A stretch of DNA of 64,000 bases from Lunularia cruciata (taxonomy: Eukaryota > Streptophyta > Marchantiopsida > Lunulariales > Lunulariaceae). The stretch is from NCBI GenBank assembly GCA_948567375.1, contig OX419756.1, forward strand, positions 21,333,001 to 21,397,000, given 5' to 3'. The notes beneath the pieces are model-generated. The model had not been told where the DNA came from and did no database searches. It saw nothing but the letters and a program-made list of their open reading frames with translations. Position 1 is the first letter of the stretch. The number at the start of each line of letters is the position of its first letter. This document shows positions 47,434 through 59,306 of the stretch, piece by piece. The position numbers were made by a program, and so were the translations under genes.

Positions 47434-47907
47434 GGAAGGTCACCAAGAGTGAAAGTTAAGGGAATGCAAGGTTCCTCAATGGTTTGAGGTGATTGGAGGG
47501 GTGGATTTGAGGAGAAGAGAGCTTAGAATATAATTTGAAGAGAGTGTTGAGAGGATCCAAAAACCTACACCACTTGGAGGAAAGAGTGAGTCTAAGTGCC
47601 TTTTATATGGAGAGAAGGGACATAAGGCAAGTTCATATCCATTGACTTTGAGAGCAAGAGATTGAGAGAAAGGAAGGGATTAATTGACTTGGGTTTGCAT
47701 GTCGGACCTTCTTCACCAAGATTGGGAGGGAGAAGATCCAAGACCAAGGAATTGTTTATGAGGTTTGTGGGGTGGAAGGACTTCCAAAAAGACATGAGTG
47801 TAGTGGAGTAAAAACACTTTTGAAGACTTTGGTGAAGGATCTTGGAGAGAGTCTTAGTACAGCTACAGAAATACTACCACCTTCATCAGCTAGTCCTCAA
47901 GATTAGT
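47434..47907 (+). pseudogene. F ORF0 relic (zinc-knuckle ORF upstream of gag)
   Basis: Homologue of the 33562-34035 ORF of C, same place and order: start region near 47434, VDLRRREL, RIQKPTPLGG, then the knuckle region at about 47599-47640. Two of the four knuckle ligands are changed (Cys to Tyr by G-to-A) and frameshifts and stops interrupt the rest. It ends with the conserved acidic and Ser-rich tail near 47880. Presence in two copies shows ORF0 belongs to the family and is not a chance frame in C. Confidence 0.75.
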
Positions 47908-48134
47908 GATGGAGATAATTTTTCAACTTATGGATAAAATCTTTTTGAGAGTTTGATTAATATGCACTCTAGGATTTGATGTTGCTAAAGAAATCTTAGA
48001 GCAATCTAAACCTTTTGTGTTCCCTAGAGTGGATTAATCTTAAATGGTGTTAGTCATGTATATACTGTATAAATTATAGAGTGAGAGAAAAGAAAAGAGA
48101 AAAAACAAATTTGAGAGAAAAGAGAGATAGTGAG

Positions 48135-49600
48135 GGGTTAAGACGAGGAAACTTCCGGTTTTCTTCCAAAGGCAAGGATGGAGAAGATGTGGAGGCCTTT
48201 GTGAGAGACTTCAAGAGAGCTTGCATAGGAAAACATAAGAGAGGAAGAATGAGTGGGCCTCATTATTACCAGATTTCTTTGACAATGATGCACTTACATG
48301 GTATGAGTCAAAATACCAAGAGAGAGAGAGGAAAGATGGGGAATAAGAGTCTTAGGAGAGTTTGACTTCAGCACATTGAGAACTTTCTTCCAAATGAGAG
48401 TTATGAGAGATTGATGAGTGAGGTTACCCTTCTCAAACAAGGAGATGGAGAGAAAGTGAGAAAGAGTGGAGTTAGAGTTAAAGTTAGAGTCCAGATTTTG
48501 CATAGTGTTGAGGAAAGGTGGGGATGATGTGGAGACTACTATGATTGGCATAGAGGCCATGCTCACCAAGAATTTTGTGGGAGGTTGAGACCACAAATTA
48601 GAAGCAAGGTGAGATATGAGAAACCTTCTTCCAAGCTTGAAGCTATCAAGATTACAATTCGTATGGAGGAGAGTTTGGAAAGGGATGAGAGTGATTTCAT
48701 GGTGAAGGAGGTTGTTCATCCTCCTCAAGGTTACAAGTATGGTGAAACTTTTGATACTTTGGTGGCAAGGGTTGCATCAAAAGTAGTATTTGCTCTAGTT
48801 CTTGCACCTCCACCAAAGGATCCACTTCAAACCATCATAGAACAACTTGCAGATCTCAAGATCAATGTGGTGCAACTATGGGAGAAGAGAGAGCCTAGGA
48901 GTTGTTGAAGTTATCCATATAGAGGAGGCCAACCAACCAAAAATCTCAATGAGAGAAATTTTTTTGGTTGTAGAGGAAGAGGCCATATCCAAAGGAGTTG
49001 CCCAAATTCCACTTACTATGGAGGAAGGGGTTATGAAGGAGCCAATACAGCAAAAGAGGGAGGTAGTGAAACCCAAGTGCCTCTTAATCCAAACAAAAGT
49101 AAGGGGATAGAATCTATAGATGTGGTTGAGAGTAAGTATGAGAAGGGAGAGTACTCAAACTCCAAGAGTTTAAATTTAGAGCTTTTGGCACAAGAGAAGA
49201 AGAGTGCTCATTTTGCAGAGGATGTGCACTCTTCTCAATGATTTACTCCTAGCTAAGATACTCTTATGCCTACTAGGAGCACTTGCACAATCACTTCAAC
49301 ACCATCAACAACAAAGACTCCAAGGAAGAAGTTGGGGATGGAGGACTCCTTGATCTCAAAGCAACAATGGAACTACAATGTCTTGGAAAATGTTGGTAGT
49401 CACAAGGCTAATATCACAGTGGGCCAATAGATTGCTTTTAATCCTACTTTGAGAAAGGAGCTTAGAGTTGGTTTGAGTTCTACAAGGAGCAAGAGGAAGA
49501 AGAAGGCAAAAGTTCTAGTATCAATGGGGGTGGTGGATGCCAAACCGGCACCATGGGTTCATATGCCTCCAAGATTGATGTTAGAGTAAATGGTCACAAC
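48135..49600 (+). pseudogene. F gag relic
   Basis: Matches C gag from GKDGEDVEAFVRDFKRACIG (about 48174) through the zinc-knuckle region (near 48960-49010, frameshifted) and the basic tail. Longest open pieces are 48081-48365 and 48585-48908. Several frameshifts and stops. The phase at the end (DALVDGGSIVNALF, about 49608-49650) runs on into protease without the TAA that C has. Confidence 0.85.
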
Positions 49601-52600
49601 ATCAAGGATGCATTGGTTGATGGAGGATCAATAGTGAATGCCTTGTTTGAAAGGTTGATGAAGAAGTTGGGTATGATACGCTCAAGACCTTCAATATTTG
49701 TGGTGAGCATGGCAAACAAGAAACAAGTTCAACCAATAGAGGTGATGGATAAAGTTGTAGTTTCAGTGATGGGAGTTCAAAATCTCATGACTTTCCAAAT
49801 CTTGAAGGATTCAAGCTATGATTTACTTCTTGGGAGGCCATGGTTGAGAGCAGCACGCACAACTGGTTGATGGCACAGAGGGTACTTGAGGATTGGGCCA
49901 TCAAACCAAAGAGTCACCGTTCTTGTGACTAACACCACCAACACTTCACATTCAAATACACCATCTTCTGATTATTGAGAATCAGATTCTGAAGAAGGAG
50001 CTTCAAATGTGGACACAAGCATAGAGGAGGAGACTTCCATGGAAGAGGATGAATCTGAATTGGATTAAGATATGTATCCCTTATGCGCTTTGGATTTTGC
50101 ACCTAAGATTGGGTTTTGAAGGACCCAAATAAATCACCATTGACACTTGAGGAGTTAGAGAGAAGGTTAGCTACCTTCAGTTATGGCCCAAATGTTACCA
50201 AGGAGGAGAAGGTGAGATTCGAGGAGATTTTCCTAAAGTTCATCCATGTGTTTTCTTTCAATTACAAGGATGTGAAGGAAGTCACCTTGAAGGAGCACAA
50301 GATAGGGGTGGAGTTACATGCAAGACCAATCCGCCAAAAGTAATGTTTCCAATATCTTTGGTTGTGAAGGAGGAGATTTATAAGCTCAAGGAGGCTGGAT
50401 TTATCTTTGAGGTGGAGAATTTAGAATGGGTGTCTCCAATTGTGATTGTGAAGAAAAAGAATGGCAAGCTTTGAGTATGTTTGGATTACAATAAGTTCAA
50501 TGCTGCTACCAAGAAGGACTACGACCCATTACAATTCATTGATGAGATTTTGGAGGAGGTTGTAGGTCTTGAGAGGTATAGTTTTGGAGATGGTTATAGT
50601 GGACATAACTAAATCAAGATTGCACTAGAGCATCAACAACTCACCACATTCACCACACCTTGGGGAACTTATGCTTTCAAAGTCATGCCTTTTTGGGCTT
50701 TGCAATGCTTCAGCCACATTCCAATGGTTCATGAACAAGGTATTTGAACCTTTCATTGGGAAATTTGTGAGAGACTTCATTGATGAATTTTGTGTCTATG
50801 GGAGCAAGGAGGAGCACCTAATCAAGGTCTTGCAACCCTTGGATGAGGCAAATGCATCACTCAACCTAGAGAAATGCATTTTTTGATGTGAAGAAGGTCT
50901 ACTTCTGGGGCACATCATCTCCAAGGATAGAATAACAATTGATCTTGAGAAGGTGAGGAAAATCTCATACCTTCCATTCCTTTCAAGCTTGAAAAAGTTA
51001 CACAATTCTTGGGGATGGTTGGGTACTATAGGAGGTTCATCTTCTCATTTTTCAACAAGGCTTATGCATTGACCTTCTACATGAAGAAGGTTGTAGATTA
51101 CATGGTGATTTTGGAAGAGAAGGAGGCTCTCAAAGCTTTTGAGGAGCTCAAGCAATCCCTTGTTGTAGCTCCAATTCTTGCTACACCTGATTGGAGTTAG
51201 CTTTTCATCCTCTACACTGATGCTTCCAATGTAGCTATAGGATGCTTTCTTAATCAATAAGACCAAGATGAGTATGATAATCCATTAGCTAATGCTAGTA
51301 GACAGATGGTTTCAGCACAAAAGAACTACTCTACCACAAAGAAAGAAGGGTTGGCAATGATCTTTGGTCTCAAGATGTTTAGACACTACTTGATTGGAGG
51401 GAAAGCCACCATTGTCATAGATCACAAGGCTTTGAATGACATCTTCAACAAGCCTAATGTGGAAGAGAGACTACCAAGGTGGATGATACTTTTGTTTGAG
51501 TATGACTACACCATTGAGGATAGGTTAGGAAAGAAACATGCAAATGTTGATTTGTTATCTAGGGCCTATTATCATGATAAAGATGAGCCAGTGGATGATT
51601 TGTTCTCAGATGAGGAGCTCATGAAAATCTCAATCACTCAAGAGATTCCAATGGAGTACAAGGAGATTGTGGACTTTGTTATAAGAGATAACTATCTAGA
51701 AGGGATGCATGCTAGGGAGAGGAAGGCCCTTGCAACAAGATCTAGACCTTACATAGTGGTGGAAGATATTCTTTTTCACCAAGGAGCAGATGGTCTTCTT
51801 CAAAGAGCAGTGGGTAAGGAAGAGTCTATCCTACTCATAAAGGAGTTTTATGAAGGTTTAGTATTTGGAGGACAATTTGTAGGAAAGGTGACTGCTTTCA
51901 AGATTCTAGATGCAGGTTATCATTGGAGAAGGATTTTCAAGGATTATCTTGATTATTGCAAAACTTTTCATATTTGTCAAGCTTTTGCTAGAAATTCTAC
52001 ATCCACTCCACCACTTAGATCAATTCCATTGCTAGGACCTTTTGAGAAGTGAGGAATTGATTTTGTAGGTCCTTTCAATAAAACCCCAAGGAACAATTGG
52101 TACATTGTGGAAGTTACTGATTATCTTACCAAGTGGGTTGAGGCTAGACCATTGAGGGACAAGAATGAACATGAAGTTGGTAGATTTTTTTATGAACACA
52201 TTATCACTAGGTTTGGATGCACTTTGGATTTGGTTTTTGATAGAGGAGAAGAGTTTACAAGAAGCCTTACTACAGCCATGCTACGACATTTCTCTATCAC
52301 ACATAGAGTAACTACATCCTATAAGCTAAATTCCAATGGCTTGGAAGAGAGAACCAATCAGACCTTGTGCATGATAATGGCCAAAGATGCAGAAATGGAG
52401 GGGGCTAAACATCATTGGGACAAGAGGATTCAAGGGGTTTTGTGGGAGTATAGGACAACCATGAAGACTTCCACCGGATATTATCCATTTCTATTGGTAT
52501 ATGGTATTGAGTCTACCCTACCTATTCACTTTGATCTTCCTACCTTCCAAATCATTCATAAGAGATTGAAGAAAGCACAAGGAGGTGATGTAGAGAATTC

Positions 52601-52930
52601 AAGGAAGGAACAACTCATGGAGTTGGAAGAGGCAAGAGCAGTTGTTATGGTTCAAGTGGAGCAAGCCCAAAGGAAACAAAAGGAGAGCTATGACAAGAGG
52701 CAAGGCAAGAAGAAGGTGGAGCCTTTTAAAGAAGGTGATTGGGTTATGTTGTTTAATTCTATTTGATTCAAGAGAGTACAAAAGAAGTTTTTGCCTAAGT
52801 ACTTTGGACCTTTCATAGTGGAGAAGGTGTAGGGCAACTACACTTATGATCTCTAGGAGTAAGGAGGAAGCCACTTTGATAGGATTAACCATGATAAGTT
52901 GAAGATGTATCATAGAAGGTAGAGAGACCT
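49553..52930 (+). pseudogene. F pol: protease, RT, RNase H, integrase (decayed)
   Basis: Protease 49553-49870 with DGGS, then RT in pieces (CNASATFQWF, FIDEFCVYG near 50690-50800, the second catalytic Asp changed to Glu), RNase H and zinc domain in 51306-52052, and integrase core in 52107-52766 with FDRGEEF. The third catalytic Glu is retained (GLEERTNQ), unlike in C and E. C-terminal GDWVMLF region about 52735. Frameshifts and stops separate the pieces. Confidence 0.88.
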
Positions 52931-52970
52931 TCACTTTGAAGACAAAGTGAAAACTTAGTCCAAGGGTAAA

Positions 52971-53659
52971 TGAACACCCATTTGTGCATGTGTGTGGTAT
53001 TGTGAAATTTAGCTTGGTATTACAAGTACTTGAGAGATATTATTTATATAGAGATAAATGATGGTTTTACATTAGTCATGATTAGCTAAAGTAAGTCATA
53101 GCTAAGATAAAGGGGACCTTACTTTAGAGGAAGTAGAAAAGATGAGCACATATTTTGGATTTCAGTGTGTTGACTTGGTATTATTCCTAGGTGTTTGGCT
53201 CTGATGAAAGAGTTGAGAACTCTTGCGCCCTCAAGCCTTTTTGTTTTGGATTCTTCTTTAGTCCAAGGATAACCCATGTGAAGGAATCCTTGACTTAGTG
53301 GTTGGGTCAAGATAAGATCACATGCTTAGTGGAATATGCCCATGTGGATGGATATTCCTTTAAACTTTTTGACTTGACTTGACTTTTAGCCTAGTAACTT
53401 GAGTTACTCCAGTAATTAGTAACTTTGATGTGGAACTATTTCACAATTATATAAACAAGGAGTGAGGAAGTTTTCATCATGCTTTCATTTGCAACTATCT
53501 CTCTCTCATTGAGTCCTCTAGTGAGCAATGTCTTGAGTATTGGAGTGTTAACCTTGGAGGAGTATGATGGAGTTGGGGTTCTTTGCCTTCTTAGTCCATG
53601 GTGCGCTACCATAATATCCATCAAAGGGTCATCCTGAGTGAGAGACAGGCTGGCTCATA
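52971..53659 (+). repeat. F 3' LTR
   Basis: Starts TGAACACCC (one base lost from TGTAACACCC) and ends GGCTGGCTCATA. Confidence 0.93.
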
Positions 53660-54068
53660 GACCTTCTCTTGCTTTTCTGGCCAAGTCTTCTCTTGGTGTT
53701 GCCAATTTCACTCCATCTTGCTGGGCAACCACTATGGCTTCTTAGTCCAAAGAGAACTCAATCTAAGTGAAGGATTCCTCACTTGCTTCTCCTTGGGTCA
53801 TTCTTCCACTCCTTTTTGCTTCACTTGGTTCACCCTCTTGTGATGGTTCTAATGTCTTAATAATAGCCTCTCTCTTGTTCATGTCTTTGTGATTTTCTTC
53901 TATCACAACATCTTCTTCTATTGGGTCATGATTATCTCTTTCTTGGTCTTCTTTAGAGGAGTTGTTGATTACTTATGCCTTTTTTTCCTTGTTACCGGCA
54001 CCTTTGGTCATGATGCCAATTGCTTCCTCTTTTGAAAATATCATGGGATGTTGTACACTTTTCCACAT
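53660..54068 (-). pseudogene. Minus-strand coiled-coil relic, second segment (acidic linker)
   Basis: Between F and D. One minus-strand phase carries an acidic, Lys/Glu-rich stretch (EEDVVIEENHKDMNKRE, EPSQEGEPSEAKRSGRM) with three stops. It occupies the place of the acidic linker in the LTR frame of B, between the globular and coiled-coil parts. D interrupts it at the duplicated CACAT (54064-54068, 59730-59734). No function can be assigned. Confidence 0.45.
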
Positions 54069-54509
54069 TGTAAAAGACCGAATCCGAGGAGAGAAATAGG
54101 AGAATGGAAGCTCACATTGGGACACTTGAATGAGGGAAAACTCCGAATGCCTAGCATGAGCTTCGGCCTTGGTATTTATAGGTAGCATACAAGACCCTTG
54201 AAGCTTCTCAAGAAGTTTCCTTGAGCCGCTTTCTTGGAGTGCAAGCCAAGTTAACTAGGAAGCTTCTCAAGAAGCTTCCTTCTAGAAGCCGCCTACTTGG
54301 CGTGCAAGCTAAGCTAGTTAGAAGCTTCTAGAAGCTTCCTTCTAGAAGCTACCTGCTTAGGGCGCAAGTTAACTAGTTGGGAAGCTTCCTAAGAAGCTTC
54401 TTAGATGCTTCTAGAATATTCTAGGCTATTTTGTCTTATTCTCTACTTCGTAAGCCCAACTAACTTCGTAAGCCCGACTAACTTTGTCACTAAACTCCAT
54501 ATTGTTACA
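54069..54509 (-). repeat. D 3' LTR
   Basis: 441 bp. An 18-bp unit (TAAGCCC-ACTAACTTCG) is duplicated in tandem at about 54451-54488; the 5' LTR has one copy. The pol frame ends at 54426 inside it. Confidence 0.96.
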
Positions 54510-57500
54510 TATTCCTCCGCCGCTAGTTGGTGACGTCCTCGTCGCCAGTGAAGCTTCAAATTCCTTGATGGCCATCTGTGCATTCTGGAGGTGAGAAAGA
54601 GGTTCCCATGTAGCATCATGAAGGGGATACCCTTTCCAAAGGACCTTGTACTCCGTATGTTGGTGACGGCCTCGTTGAATATGGTGACGCGCAAGGATAT
54701 GATCAACTTTGTACTCCTCATGATCATTGATAGGGATAGGAAGAGGGGGAGGTTGGACTCGAGAGGAAAAGGAAGAAGGGTTAGGAACAAAGGGTTTCAA
54801 CTTGGAAATATGAAAGATAGGATGGATACGCATGTGACAAGGTAAGGCAAGACGATAAGCAACAGGAGAGATAATGTGAGTGATATCAAAGGGTCCTATC
54901 CAATTAGGAGCAAGTTTACGAACTTGGGTATCAAGTGGGAGAGGGAGGTTACTAGAGGATAGCATGACTTTATCACCAACTTCAAAGGTGAGATCACGAC
55001 GATGATGGTCTGCATATTGTTTTTGGCGATTTTGAGCAACAAGGAGGTGAGATTTGGCTTGTTGGAGAGATTGGGATATAGTGGTCAAGAATGTAGAAGT
55101 ATGAGGAACCTGAGAGGGAGGGGGAGCAAGAAGAGAATCTGGAACAAGCGGATCTTGGCCAAAATTGAGAAAGAAGGGAGAAAATCCAATGCTTGCCTGT
55201 TTGGAATTGTTGTAGGCAAATTTTGCAGCTGCAAGACATTCATCCCAGTTGGTATGGTGGACATTGACAAAGGCCCGCAACATATCCTCCAATGTACGAT
55301 TGGCGCGTTTGGTTTGTCCATCAGTTTGAGGATGATAGGCCGTGGACAAAGCAAGCTTGGTGCCGAGTATCTGGAAGAGTGCTTGCCAAAACTTCCCGGT
55401 AAATCGAGGATCACGGTCGGAGATGAGTACACGTGGCATCCCATGATGCTTGAAGACATTGTTGAAGTAGATTTGCGCTAAGGTTGGAGCATCCACGGTA
55501 TCACAGGTTGGTGCCAAGTGGATTTGCTTACTAAGCTTATCCACAAACACCACAATTGCCGTGTGTCCTTGTTTTGTCTTTGGCATGGATGTGATGAGAT
55601 CCAAGCTCACATGCTCCCAACGAGCGGATGGAATGGCGAGTGGTTGAAGGAGTCCACTCGGCTTCTGGTTGCTGGCCTTGTTCCGTTGACAACTCTCACA
55701 TGATCGGACAAAGTCTTGAGCATCTTGTGTCATGTTGGGCCACCACCATTGGCGTTGGAGGGTGCCCAAGGTCTTGTCCACTCCCATGTGACCAGCTATT
55801 GGTAAATCATGGGCTTCTTGAAGGCGCACAAGTTGAAGATCACCTTTGGTTGAAACATAGATCTGGTCTGCATGGAATAAAAGGCCTTCCTTGAAGGAGA
55901 AGGTGTTGTACTCCTTGTTGCGTGCTGTTAGACGACCATGTACCATTTGGAAGAAGGGATCTTGCTGTAGGGCTAACCAAAACTCATTATGAATCTTGGG
56001 ATCAATTGACACCGTCGTAATTGCTGCCGCGATGAGAGGAAGAGACTTCAAATCAGGTCGTCGTGATAGAGCATCAGGGATGACATGGAACCGACCTGGT
56101 TTGTACTCGAGTTTGATGTCGAACAATTGGAGTTGCTCTTCCCATCGATGATGTTGACTCTTCATGTGCTCTAGGTGTAAGGTTTGCAACAATGGCTTGT
56201 GATTAGTTCGCATGATCACTTGTTTCCCCAAGAGATAATGCCTCCATACCTTGGTGGCATATACCATTGCAAGTTGTTCCCGATCTCGAGCAGAGTAATT
56301 TCTTTCAGCTGTATTTAGTCGGCGAGACACAAAGGCAATAGGATGTAGTCCATATGGAAATTCTTGTTGCAACACAGCTCCAATTGCAAAGTTAGAAGCA
56401 TCAAAATCAACCACACAAGGTAGTTGAGGATCATATGGTTGAAGAATGGGTCTTGAAGACACCATATGCTTTAACTTCTGGAATGCTTCTTCATGCTTGG
56501 TGGTCCATTGGAAGCTCGAGTTCCTTCCCAAGAGGTCAGTCAATGGTGCAGCCACGTGAGCATAATAGTGGATGAACCGTCGGTAAAAACTGGCCAATCC
56601 GTTGAACGCTCGTACTTCGGTAGCATCCTTCGGGGTAGGCCAATCAGTAATGGCCTTGATCTTCTCTTTTTCCATCTTGATCCCCTCTGATGAGATCTTA
56701 TGACCCAAGAAGGTAACCTCCTTTTGCCAAAAAGCACACTTTGACTTCTTGCAGTAAAATTTCCATTGTCGTAGTCGTCTTAGGACTTCTCGCACATGAT
56801 TCATGTGTTCTGCCTCTGTCCTACTATAGATTAAGATATCATCTAAGAACACTACCACAGACTGATCCAATAGCCCCTCCAACACCCGATGCATCTGATC
56901 CATGAAGACTGCTGGAGCATTAGTGAGTCCAAAAGGTAGAACTCTCCACTCAAAATGTCCATACCTTGTACGAAAGGCAGTCTTTTTCACGTCCTCTCCT
57001 TCAATAGGAATTTGCCAATAGCCGCTACGAAGATCTAGCTTGGAAAAGTATCGTGCTCCACTTAATTGATCAAGCAAGTCATCGATCCGAGGCAAGGGAT
57101 ATGCATTCTTCACGGTTTGCTTATTGAGCCCACGGTAATCAATACAAAAACGAAGTCCTCCATCCTTCTTTGGAACAAATAGTATCGGTGCTCCCCAAGG
57201 AGAGGTACTATGTTGTATGAAATCCTTCTCCAACAACTCTGTAAGTGTTGTTTGCAACTCCTCCAACTCCTTTGGTGAGAGCCGATAGATTGGTCTACTC
57301 ACTGGAGTACTCCCTGGCAATAACTCGATCTTGAAGGGCATACCTCGATCAGAGGGTAATCCCTTTGGCAGATCATCCGGAAACACATCTGCAAACTCTT
57401 GAACTATCCGATCAACCGTCGCTTGATGCGGCACTTGGCCCTCCTCAGATTGTTCTTGTGCAATCGGCTTGATCCACACTGCGAATACAGACTTATCTTC

Positions 57501-58109
57501 CTCCAAAGCTTGCTCTATGGCTGCTTCATTAACAAACTTCCCTTCTAGGGACTCATCTCTCTTCTGAGCTTGCTCCATGGTTGCCTTCTTGGCAAACTTC
57601 CCATCTTGGGACTCATCTCCCTTCCAGATTCGCTCTATGGCTACCTTCTCAACAAACTTCCCATCTTGGGATTGACTATTCTTAGGTGTCTTACTCAGAG
57701 GTGCCAGACAACCTAATCGGAAATTCCTACCTTGGTGTTGTACTTGAATTTGGTGTCGGGTCCAATCAAATTGAACCTTATGACATTCAAGCCAAGGTAG
57801 ACCCAGAATGATATCATAGTGTAGAGGTGCCACTACAAACCTCAGACACTCCAAATACTCCTTCCCAATCTTGAAGGTAACAGGATGCAAGGTGCGGAAT
57901 GCAGAACCCTTTCTACCATCCGCCATCATCAAACTACTTCCAATCACTGGCTTGATAGGAATACCCAATTCCTTTGCTACTTGCATAGACATGCAATTCT
58001 CTGAACTTCCAGAATCAACCAAAATTCTACAACCCCGATTAGATATCATACCTTGCAAGTGAAGCAAACTTGCATAGGTCGAGCCTTCAATCCCATTGGA
58101 ACTAATCAA
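54426..58109 (-). CDS. pol: D pol: protease, RT, RNase H, integrase, chromodomain
   Basis: Open 1227-codon frame (first listed codon TTG; it continues upstream in phase to about 58160, so it depends on gag). Protease D32-S-G; three 20-residue repeats 147-206; RT with D359 and FLDD at 422-425; RNase H with D570, E611 and D678, but Asn636 where the third acidic residue (T-D-H-K) is expected; integrase zinc domain H766, H773, C803, C806; core D836, D897 and, 35 residues on, Lys933 where Glu is expected; GPF at 1071-1073; chromodomain 1131-1186 ([13 protein letters not shown]). The last 28 codons run through the purine tract into the LTR. Complete in length but unlikely to be catalytically competent for RNase H or integration. 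Confidence 0.95.
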   Translation of the reverse strand: MISSNGIEGSTYASLLHLQGMISNRGCRILVDSGSSENCMSMQVAKELGIPIKPVIGSSLMMADGRKGSAFRTLHPVTFKIGKEYLECLRFVVAPLHYDIILGLPWLECHKVQFDWTRHQIQVQHQGRNFRLGCLAPLSKTPKNSQSQDGKFVEKVAIERIWKGDESQDGKFAKKATMEQAQKRDESLEGKFVNEAAIEQALEEDKSVFAVWIKPIAQEQSEEGQVPHQATVDRIVQEFADVFPDDLPKGLPSDRGMPFKIELLPGSTPVSRPIYRLSPKELEELQTTLTELLEKDFIQHSTSPWGAPILFVPKKDGGLRFCIDYRGLNKQTVKNAYPLPRIDDLLDQLSGARYFSKLDLRSGYWQIPIEGEDVKKTAFRTRYGHFEWRVLPFGLTNAPAVFMDQMHRVLEGLLDQSVVVFLDDILIYSRTEAEHMNHVREVLRRLRQWKFYCKKSKCAFWQKEVTFLGHKISSEGIKMEKEKIKAITDWPTPKDATEVRAFNGLASFYRRFIHYYAHVAAPLTDLLGRNSSFQWTTKHEEAFQKLKHMVSSRPILQPYDPQLPCVVDFDASNFAIGAVLQQEFPYGLHPIAFVSRRLNTAERNYSARDREQLAMVYATKVWRHYLLGKQVIMRTNHKPLLQTLHLEHMKSQHHRWEEQLQLFDIKLEYKPGRFHVIPDALSRRPDLKSLPLIAAAITTVSIDPKIHNEFWLALQQDPFFQMVHGRLTARNKEYNTFSFKEGLLFHADQIYVSTKGDLQLVRLQEAHDLPIAGHMGVDKTLGTLQRQWWWPNMTQDAQDFVRSCESCQRNKASNQKPSGLLQPLAIPSARWEHVSLDLITSMPKTKQGHTAIVVFVDKLSKQIHLAPTCDTVDAPTLAQIYFNNVFKHHGMPRVLISDRDPRFTGKFWQALFQILGTKLALSTAYHPQTDGQTKRANRTLEDMLRAFVNVHHTNWDECLAAAKFAYNNSKQASIGFSPFFLNFGQDPLVPDSLLAPPPSQVPHTSTFLTTISQSLQQAKSHLLVAQNRQKQYADHHRRDLTFEVGDKVMLSSSNLPLPLDTQVRKLAPNWIGPFDITHIISPVAYRLALPCHMRIHPIFHISKLKPFVPNPSSFSSRVQPPPLPIPINDHEEYKVDHILARHHIQRGRHQHTEYKVLWKGYPLHDATWEPLSHLQNAQMAIKEFEASLATRTSPTSGGGICNNMEFSDKVSRAYEVSWAYEVENKTK
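57492..57671 (-). repeat. Three 60-bp coding repeats in D pol
   Basis: Residues 147-166, 167-186 and 187-206 share the pattern S-x-x-GKF-x-x-x-A-x-x-x-x-x-x-x-x-(D/E). G has three copies (11170-11349) and A two (24473 to about 24591). They lie between protease and RT. Confidence 0.85.
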
Positions 58110-58135
58110 GCTCCTAGTAGGCGGCTCGAAATCTC

Positions 58136-59035
58136 CTACTGGGATTCCTCGTTTCCCTGATCATTCCGCTCCACAACCTCCACTTGGGCAACTTGTCGAG
58201 GTCGTCCATTCTTGAGTGGACATTCAGCAATGCGATGCCCCAACTGGCGACAATAAAAACAACCTCCATTTTGTCGTAATCTTTCTCTATCTGCTGTGCC
58301 AAGTGGTCTTCGTTGGATAGCATCAATCTCCATTGGTACCGGTTCTTCCACTCGTGGTACTGGTGGGTTTTGTGTAGGTCGAGGTCGAGACCAAGTTGTC
58401 GCAACTAAGGAATCAAAACGCTCAGCCAATTGCATGGCTTGTTCTACATTCTGTGGCTCTCGCATGGTCACCTCCAATCTGGTTCGTGACTTCAATCCTC
58501 GCACAAATCGATCCAGAACTTCACCTTCTTGGATATCTGGAATTTGCATGATGATATTCTGAAATTGTGTGATGTAGCTTCTCACTGAGCCAATCTGCCT
58601 CAACTCTGCCAATTTATCTCATGCAGCTCGGGTGGCATTTATAGTCTGAAATCGACCAAGTATTGCATCCTTGAATTCTGCCCATGTCAAAATTGGTGTA
58701 ACAATTTGTCGTTCAGCTCTTTCTACTCAGAATTGCCACCAAAGTTTTGCCACTCCATCCAATTGGCTAGAAGCCAAGAGAATTTGTTTCCGCCCGTCTT
58801 GAAGATTGGTGGCTTCAAAGTAACGTTCACAGTCAAACAAAAAATTCTCCACTGTGCCTGGAAGATTCTTGCCTTCAAACACCTTGGGTTTCGGAAATTG
58901 AATGTGATCTTCTCCATCTCGAACTGGCGCTTTGTCTATCTGTTCTCGTCGTTGCTGGTCTCGTTCATCCAACAATCGAGTAAGATGCTCGATTTGTTGT
59001 TGCATTGCAAGGATAACATCCGGTATTGCCGCCAT
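58136..59035 (-). pseudogene. gag: D gag (300 codons with two TGA codons)
   Basis: ATG at 59035. Coiled-coil start (AMQQQIEHLTRLLDERDQQ), capsid domain (VFEGKNLPGTVENFLFDCERYF, WAEFKDAIL, LRQIGSVRSYITQF), zinc knuckle CFYCRQLGHRIAEC near residue 260, and a stop TAG at 58136-58138. TGA codons at 58727-58729 (after WWQF) and 58619-58621 interrupt the frame. The first is also present in G at the same codon. The pol frame is -1 relative to gag; the only overlap free of stops is about 22 nt long and holds the heptamer described next. Without gag protein D could not form its own particles. Confidence 0.92.
58151..58157 (-). promoter_or_regulatory. Candidate -1 frameshift heptamer between D gag and pol
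   Basis: GGGAAAC on the minus strand, in gag phase G-GGA-AAC, fits the X-XXY-YYZ slippery pattern and lies 12 nt before the gag stop. A TGA in the pol phase immediately upstream and the TAG in the gag phase downstream limit any shift to this window. Not tested; A and G have AGGAAAT at this place. Confidence 0.45.
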
Positions 59036-59293
59036 CGCTACTACTCTATTCCACTACCTGCAATTTATCTAGTTGATTAACACGTAGATACAACACGTCC
59101 ACCGTTCTCCATAAGTTACAACTGGAAGTATCAAGGGTTCCTCTAACACGGTGATCATATGTAGAAAATCCTGCCCGAAGCGTGAGGTGATGAATTGTGT
59201 GAAACGATGCTTTGGTAATATCTGGACATGAAAGTCCCAATGGTTTGGCGGAAGTGGATTTGGTGGTCCATAAATTCCATCCATCCCATTCCT

Positions 59294-59305
59294 GCTCTGA
59301 TACCA
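59294..59305 (-). other. D primer-binding site (tRNA-iMet)
   Basis: TGGTATCAGAGC on the minus strand, one base after the 5' LTR. Confidence 0.95.
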
Positions 59306-59306
59306 A

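Larger units (their letters stand above)
45846..53659 (+). mobile_element. Element F: Ty3/gypsy element of the C/E family
   Basis: 7.8-kb element with LTRs 45846-46519 and 52971-53659, which differ at roughly 3 percent by eye plus a 15-bp indel. Primer site 46524-46540, leader, decayed ORF0 (47434-47907), gag and pol relics. Flanks GACT (45842-45845) and GACC (53660-53663) resemble a 4-bp duplication with one change. It splits the minus-strand coiled-coil relic. Full length but heavily mutated, so not mobile on its own. Confidence 0.93.
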
